A DNA stretch of 45,619 nucleotides from Alkalihalobacterium elongatum (GCF_019024285.1 NZ_WMKZ01000035.1:1-45619); one strand, 5' to 3'. Positions 24,856 to 33,255 are shown, counted from the stretch's first letter. Numbers and translations are program-made. The notes: generated by a model from the sequence alone, not told the origin.

Positions 24856-25021
24856 TATCTTCACACCCCATCGTCATTTTCATCTACTGTATCAAAAGTT
24901 CTCTGGGAAGTAAGACGAAACGTGTTGAGGGATAAAAAGTTTCGTTCGACATTGTGGGATAGTGTGGGATATAGAAAGGAAAATAACAGGAGCTTTTCAA
25001 TAACTCATCCTATTTTCCTAT

Positions 25022-25210
25022 TTAAATACTATTCTTCTTCTGTTCCGAGCTTCGGTAAAAATGGAGCGTTGCTAGGCTTTCGGGTAGTCTTTGGATCGTT
25101 TCGTTGACCGTGTCTAACTTTTTCTCGACTCGATGCAGCAAGTAAAGGGTCACAACCACAGGAAATCCAAACTCACTTAAAAGCGGCAGCCACATTTCCA
25201 TATCCATCAT
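25022..25210 (-). CDS. YvrJ family protein
   Basis: Start placed at ATG 25210 (MMDMEMWLPLL), behind AGGAGG; upstream codons in frame are not preceded by a ribosome site. 62 aa: one membrane helix LLSEFGFPVVVTLYLLHRVE, then the amphipathic KKLDTVNETIQRLPESL typical of YvrJ. Role unknown. It is third in a row with DUF1659 and DUF2922 genes, a recurrent Bacillaceae trio. Confidence 0.8.
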   Translation of the reverse strand: MMDMEMWLPLLSEFGFPVVVTLYLLHRVEKKLDTVNETIQRLPESLATLHFYRSSEQKKNSI

Positions 25211-25277
25211 CAGAACCTCCTTTCCTTCATAAAAAAGGAAGAGGCAAAAAACCCCTTCCTTCCCAATAATCCTCGGG

Positions 25278-25308
25278 GAACTTCGGGGCCGCACTATACG
25301 CCCCGAAA
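25278..25308 (-). terminator. Hairpin between DUF2922 and YvrJ genes
   Basis: cttcggggc / gccccgaaag stem, without a clear T-run. Could be an attenuator or RNA-processing hairpin. Confidence 0.4.
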
Positions 25309-25324
25309 GCGCCCATCACCTGGC

Positions 25325-25537
25325 CTATAACTCAATTGACTCAACTGTACGATCAACCACGCGTGCACCCTTCTTAGCGACTAGGTTTCCACCTGCAGAA
25401 GTGAACGCATTTTGAGCGATGATCACATCCATCGCTGCTGCGATGGCAGCTGGATCTGCGGGATATACAGGGTTGTCTAATGAAAGAGTTACCGTTTTAC
25501 CTTGATGGTTTTCAAAAATAAGCTCTAATCTCTTCAT
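25325..25537 (-). CDS. DUF2922 family protein
   Basis: 70 aa: MKRLELIFENHQGKTVTLSL, DNPVYPADPAAIAAAMDVII, GARVVDRTVESIEL. The pattern is characteristic of DUF2922, short cytoplasmic beta-alpha proteins paired with DUF1659 in Firmicutes. Function unknown. Good ribosome site (aggagg) upstream. Confidence 0.85.
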   Translation of the reverse strand: MKRLELIFENHQGKTVTLSLDNPVYPADPAAIAAAMDVIIAQNAFTSAGGNLVAKKGARVVDRTVESIEL

Positions 25538-25580
25538 CTATCTCATTCCTCCTTTCTATCAATTTTTAGCCAGCCCATCA

Positions 25581-25787
25581 TTAAGCTTCAAGAGAATACA
25601 CATTATTACGGTCAATTCTGAACGGTGTCCAGCCTTGAAGTGGTATTAACGCATCAGCTACAGCCTTAAGCTGTTCGTTGGTTACGCCTGTTTTCAAGTT
25701 TGAAAAGCTCTTCGTTTTTAAAATAGGCTCACCCGATGGTTGAATACCTGTTTCAAACATAATCACTAAACGAGAATTTGTAAGCAT
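25581..25787 (-). CDS. DUF1659 family protein
   Basis: 68 aa: RLVIMFETGIQPSGEPILKT, KSFSNLKTGVTNEQLKAVAD, ALIPLQGWTPFRIDRNNVYS. Matches DUF1659. First gene of the DUF1659-DUF2922-YvrJ operon; intergenic distances are 43 bp and about 115 bp. A ribosome site GGGGGTGAGGG precedes the ATG. Confidence 0.85.
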   Translation of the reverse strand: MLTNSRLVIMFETGIQPSGEPILKTKSFSNLKTGVTNEQLKAVADALIPLQGWTPFRIDRNNVYSLEA

Positions 25788-25856
25788 CGTCCCTCACCCC
25801 CTTTCACTTTGTATATATGGAGAAAGGGTGAAAAGCGGTGAGATGAAATGAAAAAA

Positions 25857-25900
25857 GGGGTCTGTCCCCCACTGCGTTAAAGCGGTGGGGGACAGACCCC
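25857..25900. repeat. REP palindrome, copy 4
   Basis: Short class: ggggtctgtccccc / actgcgttaaagcggt / gggggacagacccc. The arms pair without mismatch. Confidence 0.92.
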
Positions 25901-25907
25901 TTTTTCT

Positions 25908-26204
25908 CTACACATAACGAAAATACGCCCAACCCGCAGCATTTACAATGATCCAATACAGACCAAATAAAAGAAGACTGCTTACGATGAAACCAACTAA
26001 ATTATTCTCCGTATGAAAATGTTTAAAAAAGTAAAAAAGATTGGGGATCATACCGAACCAAAATAAATATAAAAGACCTCGATTTACTTTTGTAAACCAA
26101 TCATCGGGCTCTCCAGTCATAAACATCCCAACAATTAAAAGGAAGCATATCGTAATATGTAAGGGACTTGTAATTAAGTTTAGAATTAAGTATTTTTTTA
26201 TCAT
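25908..26204 (-). CDS. Hypothetical three-helix membrane protein, 98 aa
   Basis: AAGGAAGTGGAATC upstream of ATG 26204. Hydrophobic helices at about 5-28, 42-60 and 70-92 (LVGFIVSSLLLFGLYWIIVN). No family recognised. It lies between REP copy 4 and the surface-protein gene, with its stop 7 bp from the repeat. Confidence 0.6.
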   Translation of the reverse strand: MIKKYLILNLITSPLHITICFLLIVGMFMTGEPDDWFTKVNRGLLYLFWFGMIPNLFYFFKHFHTENNLVGFIVSSLLLFGLYWIIVNAAGWAYFRYV

Positions 26205-26229
26205 GATTCCACTTCCTTAGATAGATAGA

Positions 26230-26257
26230 CAGAGAAGAGACTAGCTCTTCTCTGTTT
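26230..26257. terminator. Hairpin after the large surface-protein gene
   Basis: acagagaagag / ctcttctctgt, loop actag, perfect 11-bp stem, with tttact on the plus-strand side. It lies 14 bp beyond the surface-protein stop. Confidence 0.7.
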
Positions 26258-26270
26258 TACTATTAAGATA

Positions 26271-29200
26271 TTAATCATATTTTATAAAATGCTCGTAAAA
26301 TTGTACTAAGGAGTGAGGATTTTTATCGGCTCGTTTCCGACTTAATGAGTTAACGAGTGTACCCAACTTATCGCCAAGGTGTAAGTTGACTGCAGCCTGT
26401 AAAAAGTCACCCTCTATAGAATAGTTAAACACTTTGTCGTTATATTTACTACTCTTTAATTCTAACAAAGGTACAGCGGACATAAATGGTATACGGTAAT
26501 TGGCGTATAAGAATGGCGCTGCGTTAAACGTGACACCTTTTTCAAAGTAAGTTCCCTTGTCCAAAATTTCTTTAACGGCCTGACGATTACTTGTGAACGG
26601 CAAGTAGTACGTGTGTAACTTTTTATCGATCATCTCATAAGACACGACCTGTGCTAAAAATCCACCTAAAGAGTGGCCTGTTACATAAGCATTGGCACTG
26701 TTATGAGCTAAAATAATTTCAGCTGCAAACTTCCTTGCTAACGGTACTTGGACGTTATTGTTTGTGAAAAATATGCCACCATCAGCAATGGCCCAGTCAA
26801 ATACATAATCATCCCATGCTTCCGACTCTGAACCTCTGTAACCGATAATAATGTCGTAACCCTTCTTGATCGCCACACCAGCAAAGCCTGCAGTTCTCCA
26901 ACTACTATCTTGTGCTTTAATAATTCGCCAATTTGAGAGTTCATCTTTAAGGTCAGCATCGCTAATTCCAGAAGCATGTCCAATCATATTATTCACTTGG
27001 CTCTCCAAATCAACATACGAAAGACTACTAATATGTGTTAACGTTCGCTCTGAAACATCATACACCATTCTGCGGTGCTTCGGCTCTTGCCCATCTGGGA
27101 TCCCATCTTTATCTGTATCTTTTAAAGTAGGATCTGAAAAACTAATAAAATACCCACCATTATGCGGAATATATTGGGTAGTTATTTCTTCTCCGTCTAA
27201 TAAACCATCTCCATCGGTATCAGGATTCGTATAGTCGGTAAAAATCCTTACCCCATTACCTAGGCGCATTCCTTGTTTTTCTAAGTAATCAGGAATTCCA
27301 TCACCATCAGTATCCTTTGTATAATCAATCGTATCTCCAGCTGTTTCTTCAAAAATTTCGTCTAACCGATCAGCATTTTCAGCAAAAAAGTACTTCCCAC
27401 CAGTGCTCGTTGCAATGTTTTCCAGTAAATTTTGATCAACACCGTTTCCTAAGCCAATCGTATAAATCGTGACATTATGTTCATTTGCATAATTGATCGC
27501 ACTATTATTCCATGTTCCAATTCCATCGGTAAGGAAAATAACGAAGCGAAGATGGTCTTCATTTCCGTTTCGTACGATTTCGTCAACAGCTTCCATTACA
27601 CCACGATATAAATTAGTTCCACCGCTACTATCGATCATATCAATCGCATATTTAACCAATTCCTTATCGGTTGTTAACTCAACTAATAGTTTAGCGGTAG
27701 AGTCAAAATCAACAACAGCGGCACGATCTTCTTCTTTTAGCTTATCGACAAATGCTTTAGCTGCTGTTTTTCTTATATCATCAGGATCTTCCCAAGACAT
27801 GCTTCCAGATGAATCGATTGAAAAAACTACATCAATATTTACCATTCCACCATCTTCATCTAATAGTGGCGGCCTAATTTCAGATTCCCATGCTTTGTCC
27901 CATTCCACACCATTTAATAACAAATACGTGCTAAAGTGCTCAACAGTGGTCGTTACCGTATTATTAGCGCTATCGTGAACCTGATTTTCTAAACGGTCCA
28001 ACCGCTGCTCTTGTTCATTGAAGTAAAAAATTTCTGGTCTGAATTCATCTGTCACAACAGAATCATCATAAACGAATGTCATAATCGCTTCATCAAACTC
28101 AATATCCGTATTAAAATCAAACGGAGCTCCTAAATAGCCAGGAATGTCCTCACCTAAAAACCAGTTTGTTCCAGCGATGTTCGTTATCGTTGTTGAAGTG
28201 ACTTCCGAAGCCTTTGATTGAATAGTAACAGAAGGGTTCGTGTATGGGTCCCTTTCAATGGAATTAGTATCCGTTGTATACGTAACGATCTCATCTCCAT
28301 CTAAAATGCCGTTTCCTAACGTATCAGGATTTAACGGATCAAAACCAAACTCTTCTTCTAAACTATCAATAATCCCGTCTCCATCCGTATCTGGATTCAG
28401 AGGGTCTGTTCCTCTTTGAACTTCATAACCATCTGTCCAACCATCAAAGTCAGAGTCAGGATTTAGCGGGTCTGTTCCTAATTCAAACTCTTCTAGATTG
28501 GTTAAACCATCATTATCAAAATCTTCATCCGCATCACTAATACCATTGCCAGTACTGTCTTGTTTTAAAGGGTCCGTTAAAGTATGAAAAACTTCATACC
28601 CATCTGGTAATCCATCTCCATCGGTATCTGGGTTTAGCGGATCCGTTCCATAGACAGCCTCTAAAGCATCTGTAAGACCATCGTTATCCGTATCTAACGT
28701 TGCATCTGCCGTGTTGATGTTAGATTGAATGACTTGATTACCATTAGATTGAACATAAAAATAGGTCTGACCATCAAAGTCAAAATCGGTAGCAAGGAAA
28801 GAAGTTTCTTCCAATTCACTTGTAACCAGTTCATATGAATCCTCGTCTTCCGTAAAGCTTTGATAAACATTATAAGTCGTTGCTGAAGCTAATTCGTTCC
28901 AGTTGAGCTCCCAGCCTAATGTATCTGTTTCCTCATCAAACACCCATTGCCCTGTTAAACTTAGATTTTCTGGTTGACCATCGTCATTTCCTGGTTCTTT
29001 TTCAAATGACGCTTCTACTTTTATTGTCATTTCATACTGCTTGTCGCCGATCGTAATGTGATGCGTTTCATTAAACGTTTCTTTCTTTTGTTCTGCATCA
29101 GCAAGTAAAGGAGATGTAACTAACGCTACAATGAACAGTACTGAAATCGTTGCTGAAATTCCTTTTTTCTTTTTAAGCATAATAACGGCGATGATTAAGC

Positions 29201-29747
29201 TCATAACCGAAAGAGCTAAAATAATGAAGAAAATAGTGAATTTTGTATTGTCGCCTGTCTTTGGAGCAGATAATCCTGAGTTATTGCTATTTTGATTAGA
29301 ACCTGGTGCGGTAACTATTGTGCCGTCTTCATCAATAGAACCTGGTGTGGGGACGATTGCGCCATCCTCAACAATAGGATCTGGTGTGGGGACTTCAGAA
29401 GTGGGATCTGCTAGTTTAGCAGAAAACGTTACTAGCTTTTGCTCTGATCCGTCTAAACGATCAAACTCCCAAATGAGTTGATTATTTTCTACTTGGGCAT
29501 CTGTTTTCACGATGGTCAACCCATCTGGAATGGTCGTTGTTACTCGAATATCTTTCGCTTGGTTTTCAGTAATATTCGAAAGCTTGATTTCATAGTTTAC
29601 TTCTTCATCTGCATTGTATGTTTGTTTATCTGTAGTTACTTCAATGGTCATTGCTTGATTTTCATTTGCAGCTACTGTTGAAAAGAAAGGTAGCCAAACC
29701 CCTAGTACCATAAGCATAACAAGGGTTAAAATTCGTTTAATTCCCAT
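26271..29747 (-). CDS. Large surface protein: DUF11-like domain, internal sorting signal, TSP3 repeats, VWA, lipase-like domain
   Basis: 1158 aa. Signal peptide 1-27; DUF11/CARDB-like beta domain 32-113; Pro-rich linker with imperfect repeats; APKTGD at 161-166, hydrophobic 170-191 and KKKK 192-195, i.e. a complete cell-wall sorting signal; then a second signal-peptide-like segment 197-218. After that: fibronectin-like region about 260-345, calcium-binding thrombospondin-type-3 repeats 351-487 (DTDGDG, DP-LNPD), VWA domain about 637-800 with MIDAS D645-S647-S649, T711 and D741, more TSP3 repeats 811-886, and a class-3-lipase/DUF2974-like hydrolase about 930-1158 with GYRGSE and the nucleophile elbow GHSLGG (Ser1026). 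It starts inside the sortase stop (TGATG), so it is coupled to its likely processing enzyme. The layout suggests two ancestral surface proteins fused into one. Confidence 0.88.
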   Translation of the reverse strand: MGIKRILTLVMLMVLGVWLPFFSTVAANENQAMTIEVTTDKQTYNADEEVNYEIKLSNITENQAKDIRVTTTIPDGLTIVKTDAQVENNQLIWEFDRLDGSEQKLVTFSAKLADPTSEVPTPDPIVEDGAIVPTPGSIDEDGTIVTAPGSNQNSNNSGLSAPKTGDNTKFTIFFIILALSVMSLIIAVIMLKKKKGISATISVLFIVALVTSPLLADAEQKKETFNETHHITIGDKQYEMTIKVEASFEKEPGNDDGQPENLSLTGQWVFDEETDTLGWELNWNELASATTYNVYQSFTEDEDSYELVTSELEETSFLATDFDFDGQTYFYVQSNGNQVIQSNINTADATLDTDNDGLTDALEAVYGTDPLNPDTDGDGLPDGYEVFHTLTDPLKQDSTGNGISDADEDFDNDGLTNLEEFELGTDPLNPDSDFDGWTDGYEVQRGTDPLNPDTDGDGIIDSLEEEFGFDPLNPDTLGNGILDGDEIVTYTTDTNSIERDPYTNPSVTIQSKASEVTSTTITNIAGTNWFLGEDIPGYLGAPFDFNTDIEFDEAIMTFVYDDSVVTDEFRPEIFYFNEQEQRLDRLENQVHDSANNTVTTTVEHFSTYLLLNGVEWDKAWESEIRPPLLDEDGGMVNIDVVFSIDSSGSMSWEDPDDIRKTAAKAFVDKLKEEDRAAVVDFDSTAKLLVELTTDKELVKYAIDMIDSSGGTNLYRGVMEAVDEIVRNGNEDHLRFVIFLTDGIGTWNNSAINYANEHNVTIYTIGLGNGVDQNLLENIATSTGGKYFFAENADRLDEIFEETAGDTIDYTKDTDGDGIPDYLEKQGMRLGNGVRIFTDYTNPDTDGDGLLDGEEITTQYIPHNGGYFISFSDPTLKDTDKDGIPDGQEPKHRRMVYDVSERTLTHISSLSYVDLESQVNNMIGHASGISDADLKDELSNWRIIKAQDSSWRTAGFAGVAIKKGYDIIIGYRGSESEAWDDYVFDWAIADGGIFFTNNNVQVPLARKFAAEIILAHNSANAYVTGHSLGGFLAQVVSYEMIDKKLHTYYLPFTSNRQAVKEILDKGTYFEKGVTFNAAPFLYANYRIPFMSAVPLLELKSSKYNDKVFNYSIEGDFLQAAVNLHLGDKLGTLVNSLSRKRADKNPHSLVQFYEHFIKYD

Positions 29748-30436
29748 CAGTTCGACTCCTCTACATTGATTAATTTTGCATGAACAATAAATCTTTCATG
29801 ATCATCCACTGTACACGTCGATAATGTTAAAATCACATCTTCTTTTTCGACTTCTATGTCCGTAGTCACTCTCGAACGATTTACTACTTTTTCTAAATAC
29901 TCACCATATTCCTGATCATCTTGAAAAGTTGTCTTCATCCAAGTCACATCTGCAGAAGTATACACCGAAAAAACTTCCCACTTATATGTAGAATCAAGAA
30001 AATCTAGCGTTATTAGTTTATGCTCCTCATAGAAATCCTCGTTTAAGTAGTTTTTTAGACTTCCAAACATGCTGCCATCTTTCATATTGTGACCATATAT
30101 AATGTTGTTCTGATCTACACTTGTTGTGGTGTTGCGATAATCCATAAAAATAGCCCCTGCAAAGTCTTGTTCCATATAAAAATTATGAGAAAGGTAAAAA
30201 TCATTATCGTCAGCTTGTACAACAGGGTAATTCACCTTTGTACCTGATATGTTTAACCAACCGATATAATCTTGATTTAGATCTACTACTAACCTCTTTG
30301 CTTCATCCTTCGCACCCACTCCTAAGTTATAAATTTCTTCCAATTGTTCATATTTTTTAGCTGATACATAATAACTACTAAAATTTTCATAGAGTGAATA
30401 GGAAGAATAGCCAATTCCCGCAAGACTTATAAACAC
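29747..30436 (-). CDS. Class B sortase
   Basis: 229 aa counted from the GTG at 30436. Active-site His116 (IIYGHNMKDGSMF), Cys208 (LTLSTCT) and Arg215 (DDHERFIVHAKL), with the N-terminal NYPVVQADDNDFYLSHNF typical of SrtB. It is a membrane-anchored transpeptidase joining sorting-signal proteins to peptidoglycan; the coupled downstream gene carries an APKTGD signal. The start is doubtful: the GTG lacks a ribosome site and cuts the membrane anchor. An ATA at 30463 behind GGGGGTGA would give RKFVLILIVFISLAGIG; alternatively ATG 30479 behind AAGGAG would fit if one base were lost near 30440. Confidence 0.88.
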   Translation of the reverse strand: MFISLAGIGYSSYSLYENFSSYYVSAKKYEQLEEIYNLGVGAKDEAKRLVVDLNQDYIGWLNISGTKVNYPVVQADDNDFYLSHNFYMEQDFAGAIFMDYRNTTTSVDQNNIIYGHNMKDGSMFGSLKNYLNEDFYEEHKLITLDFLDSTYKWEVFSVYTSADVTWMKTTFQDDQEYGEYLEKVVNRSRVTTDIEVEKEDVILTLSTCTVDDHERFIVHAKLINVEESN

Positions 30437-30630
30437 TATTAAAATTAAGACGAATTTCCTTATGTAATTTCACCCCCATCTATACTCCTTAGAAAATACT
30501 AAGATGCACCAAATATTTTGATTTATTGGTAAAAATAACCTCCACAGTTTTACATTATATTACATTAACTTGGTGAATTCTATAATATTTAGAAAAATCA
30601 AACAAAATATTACTACTACTATTGAACTAC

Positions 30631-30682
30631 GGGGTCTGTCCCCCACTGCGTTAATGCTTCACAGTAATGGGGGACTGACCCC
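30631..30682. repeat. REP palindrome, copy 5
   Basis: ggggtctgtccccc / long spacer / gggggactgacccc. The right arm has its central bases rearranged (act-ga instead of tca-ga). Confidence 0.88.
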
Positions 30683-30724
30683 CTTTATTACATAGTGGAA
30701 ATCATTCGATCATTTCCGAGGAAA

Positions 30725-30752
30725 TTCGGGGTGTCACAGTGAAATGAACCCC
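30725..30752. repeat. Dispersed repeat family E, short form
   Basis: ttcggggtgtcacagtgaaa then tgaacccc; nearly identical to 34956-34983 (attcggggtgtcacaatgaa). Confidence 0.6.
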
Positions 30753-30781
30753 TGTTATAATAGACTAAAGGTGGTTACAGC

Positions 30782-31543
30782 ATGGGAATTCTTCAGGAAC
30801 TGAAAAAGATCGGTTGCTTTGGGTGGGTCGTTATTTTTTTGATTTTTTTATTTATACTTTCCGCCATCAATAGCAGCCAGGACGCTAGACAATTAGAGCA
30901 AGAACAGCTTGAAAGAGAATTACAAGAGCAGGAACGATTGGAGCGAGTCGAAAGGCAACAAATTGAAAAAGAAAAACGGAAGAAAGAAGAGGATGAAACA
31001 AAGGTCAAATTAACGAGTGATATGATCCATAATGAACCTGGTGAGACGACCGACATTTATGGGATCGAACTGACCGTTTCTAAGCCGTATGAGACTGTTT
31101 TAGATATCGATAACGAATCCCACGACACGGTAAAACGAATCGCGCAAAAAAGGTCAAAAGTGCTGACTTTTGATGTAACCGTTAAAAACCATACAGAAGA
31201 AACAATCTCACTTTCTAGAATCAAGCTAACAAGGCCAGCATATACCATTCCTCGGGAGTACGAATTTGACCGCACCTATAGGTATTCTTCAGCAGCAATG
31301 GATCGCTATTTTAGAGGCAACTCCTTCTCCACCCGCGACCCGATTGCTCCTGGTGAAGAAAGAACTGGACAGATTTCCTTCTTTATTGATGACAGTTATC
31401 TCTCATCAAGCAAAAGAGGACGAGAACGCGGATCACAAAACTTCGAATTCACTATCGATGTCTCTGGCATCCCCTTCCTTCATTCATTTGAAGACAATAT
31501 CATTAAATATAAATTAGTGATTGATAGAGATACATTTCAGTAA
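30782..31543 (+). CDS. Membrane protein with coiled coil and DUF4352-like domain
   Basis: 253 aa. One transmembrane helix at about 14-29 (GWVVIFLIFLFILSAI), a long Glu/Gln/Arg coiled coil about 35-75 (LEQEQLERELQEQERLERVE), then a beta-sandwich of about 170 residues with IYGIELTVSKPYET, LTFDVTVKNHTEETISLSRI and PIAPGEERTGQISFFI, the pattern of DUF4352-type extracytoplasmic domains. Role unknown. A single-gene unit with its own terminator. Confidence 0.72.
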   Translation: MGILQELKKIGCFGWVVIFLIFLFILSAINSSQDARQLEQEQLERELQEQERLERVERQQIEKEKRKKEEDETKVKLTSDMIHNEPGETTDIYGIELTVSKPYETVLDIDNESHDTVKRIAQKRSKVLTFDVTVKNHTEETISLSRIKLTRPAYTIPREYEFDRTYRYSSAAMDRYFRGNSFSTRDPIAPGEERTGQISFFIDDSYLSSSKRGRERGSQNFEFTIDVSGIPFLHSFEDNIIKYKLVIDRDTFQ

Positions 31544-31570
31544 AACAGGACCGTCTCGACACTACACCAC

Positions 31571-31610
31571 TAAAGCCTGATCCTATAAATAAGGATCAGG
31601 CTTTCTTTGA
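31571..31610 (+). terminator. Rho-independent terminator
   Basis: aaagcctgatcct / aggatcaggcttt stem with a T-rich tail, following the DUF4352-like gene. Confidence 0.88.
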
Positions 31611-31632
31611 ATTAAATACATCCTCTACACTA

Positions 31633-31747
31633 AATGCATAAATGCATATTTTATAAGTAAAAAAAAGAAATTTACATTATGCTCTCTTTTTATTGAGCAA
31701 TTCTTCTTTTATCCAATAATTCAAAAATAGTAGAACTTAGATATAAT
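31633..31747 (+). promoter_or_regulatory. PlcR-box-like site and sigma-A promoter of the 95-aa membrane protein gene
   Basis: AATGCATAAATGCATA (31633-31648) fits TATGNANNNNTNCATA at 9 of 10 defined positions. A promoter TTCAAA (31720-31725) - 16 bp - TATAAT (31742-31747) follows. The box lies 93 nt upstream of the minus-10, almost the same as at the peptide gene (94 nt). Confidence 0.65.
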
Positions 31748-31778
31748 GATTTTGTAAATACATTAAGGAGCTGTTGTT

Positions 31779-32066
31779 ATGGCTAAGGAAGAATATTCAA
31801 CAGATAATAATAAAAGGATCATCCTTTTTATGCCGTTTATTAATTTAGCTGTTGGCATTTTGTATGGTTTATTCGTATCAACGATTGTTACGCAACTAAA
31901 TAATCCCATTCTAATTGTAATTATATTTAGTGTAGTATCAGCTTTACTATTTGAATTCACTAACAAAATCAATAAGCAAATTCCAGTAAAAAGAATATTT
32001 CCCTTTTTACTCCTATTACTAGGGGCTACTTTTTATTTTTTACTTCTTGACGCTGTAATTTACTAA
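31779..32066 (+). CDS. Small membrane protein, candidate member of the PlcR-like regulon
   Basis: 95 aa; AAGGAG 8 nt upstream of ATG. Three hydrophobic segments (about 14-34, 42-60 and 74-92) with Lys-rich loops. No enzyme motif and no family recognised. Its interest is its promoter: a PlcR-box-like site lies 131 bp upstream of the ATG, and the PlcR-like regulator gene lies downstream on the opposite strand. Regulation by that system is inference. Confidence 0.68.
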   Translation: MAKEEYSTDNNKRIILFMPFINLAVGILYGLFVSTIVTQLNNPILIVIIFSVVSALLFEFTNKINKQIPVKRIFPFLLLLLGATFYFLLLDAVIY

Positions 32067-32186
32067 TTGAAATGCAATGTTGACATTGAGTGGTTGCTTT
32101 TTAAGCCCAGCCTTACAGACTACTGAAAGGCTTATGACCTTTTATTTCATTAGATTGGTCACAAAACCAATAAAGAAGGACTGCTT

Positions 32187-33128
32187 TTATGAATGCTGTT
32201 CCTTTCCGCTCTCTACAAAAGATTTCCTACTAAAATAATTAAAGTTTGTTTCAGTAAAATAGCTTTCTTTTTCTTTTTTTAACCACTCTGCATAGGACTT
32301 TTTGTTTTGTTCTAGTAAATAAAAAAGTGATGTAATGAACTCTATAGCAATCTCTTCGAGGGGAAAGTTACTTAATTCTTTGTAGATACCCTTTTCATAG
32401 TAGAGTAACCCTAAATAACCCATGTACTCATTTTTTTTAGATTCCTTGATCCCAAGATTGATGACTTCTATTCCTTTATCTAAGTCACCTTGCAGCAATA
32501 ATGCTTTACCGTAGTTATAACAAACTTTTATTTTAAAAATCTTGAATTCATGTATTTTTACATTTTTAACATTTAGTATGTGTTCATAACATTGGAAACA
32601 CTCTTCAAAATAACCATTTTCAATATAGAGTATGGCTATACTATTTAAAATCTGTAGATCCAAGAAGTCAGCATTTCCAACAATACCGTTTTGTTTTTTT
32701 ATTTTATTTAATTCATCCAAACATTCTTGATAAGTAATCTTTTTGATTTCATAAGATGCGATTAGATGGAACCATTTTAGAAATTTATTGTAGTTTTCAT
32801 GAACGATGTTATGGCTATTATTAAGTTCTATTGAAGTAAGCCTATAAATGTCGTCATACTTTTTTTCTTTCGCAAGCAATTTGATCGTTTCTTTAGTGCT
32901 ATCAATATAATCATCTCTTTCCATTGATGCTACACTTAAAAAATGGGAAATAGAGACTTTTAATTTTATTGATATATAATAAAGTGTTTGTACATTAGGA
33001 AACACTTTACCAGATTCAATTCTACTGATCTCCGATTGGTTACATATCCCTTCCGAAAGCTCTTTTTGTGATATGCCTCTTTCTTTTCTAAGAAACTGAA
33101 TTTCTTTTCCTAATTTTATTGCATCCAT
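32187..33128 (-). CDS. PlcR-like quorum-sensing transcription regulator (RNPP family)
   Basis: Start placed at ATG 33128 (MDAIKLGKEIQFLRKERG), behind GGGGGA; an upstream in-frame start would run through the operator. 313 aa. N-terminal HTH (about 8-62) with ISQKELSEGICNQSEISRIE, very close to PlcR of the B. cereus group, then a helical TPR-like region for peptide binding (KFLKWFHLIASYEIKK, LNSIAILYIENGYFEECFQC, VCYNYGKALLLQGDLDKGIE, YLGLLYYEKGIYKEL). In PlcR a re-imported C-terminal PapR peptide binds the TPRs and switches on DNA binding. A divergent peptide gene ending PFEH and a PlcR-box-like site sit directly upstream, so it is most likely a PlcR-type activator. The gene order differs from B. 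cereus, where papR follows plcR. Confidence 0.88.
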   Translation of the reverse strand: MDAIKLGKEIQFLRKERGISQKELSEGICNQSEISRIESGKVFPNVQTLYYISIKLKVSISHFLSVASMERDDYIDSTKETIKLLAKEKKYDDIYRLTSIELNNSHNIVHENYNKFLKWFHLIASYEIKKITYQECLDELNKIKKQNGIVGNADFLDLQILNSIAILYIENGYFEECFQCYEHILNVKNVKIHEFKIFKIKVCYNYGKALLLQGDLDKGIEVINLGIKESKKNEYMGYLGLLYYEKGIYKELSNFPLEEIAIEFITSLFYLLEQNKKSYAEWLKKEKESYFTETNFNYFSRKSFVESGKEQHS

Positions 33129-33139
33129 CTCATATCCCC

Positions 33140-33155
33140 CATGCATAGATACATA
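33140..33155. promoter_or_regulatory. PlcR-box-like operator between regulator and peptide genes
   Basis: CATGCATAGATACATA matches TATGNANNNNTNCATA at 9 of 10 defined positions. It lies 142 bp upstream of the peptide ATG, where it could activate. For the regulator gene it falls about 14 nt downstream of a minus-10 (TATAAT, 33174-33169) and just upstream of the ribosome site, where it could block transcription. Confidence 0.75.
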
Positions 33156-33227
33156 ATTCAACGTGATCATTATAACATTCTTAATTTAAATGGGTATCAA
33201 GCTGCAAAATAAGTCGATTATTGGATA

Positions 33228-33255
33228 TTCACGTAAAATTAGTTTTTATTATAAT
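33228..33255 (+). promoter_or_regulatory. Sigma-A promoter of the PapR-like peptide gene
   Basis: TTCACG (33228-33233), 16-bp spacer, TATAAT (33250-33255). The weak minus-35 fits a promoter that depends on an activator. Confidence 0.6.
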
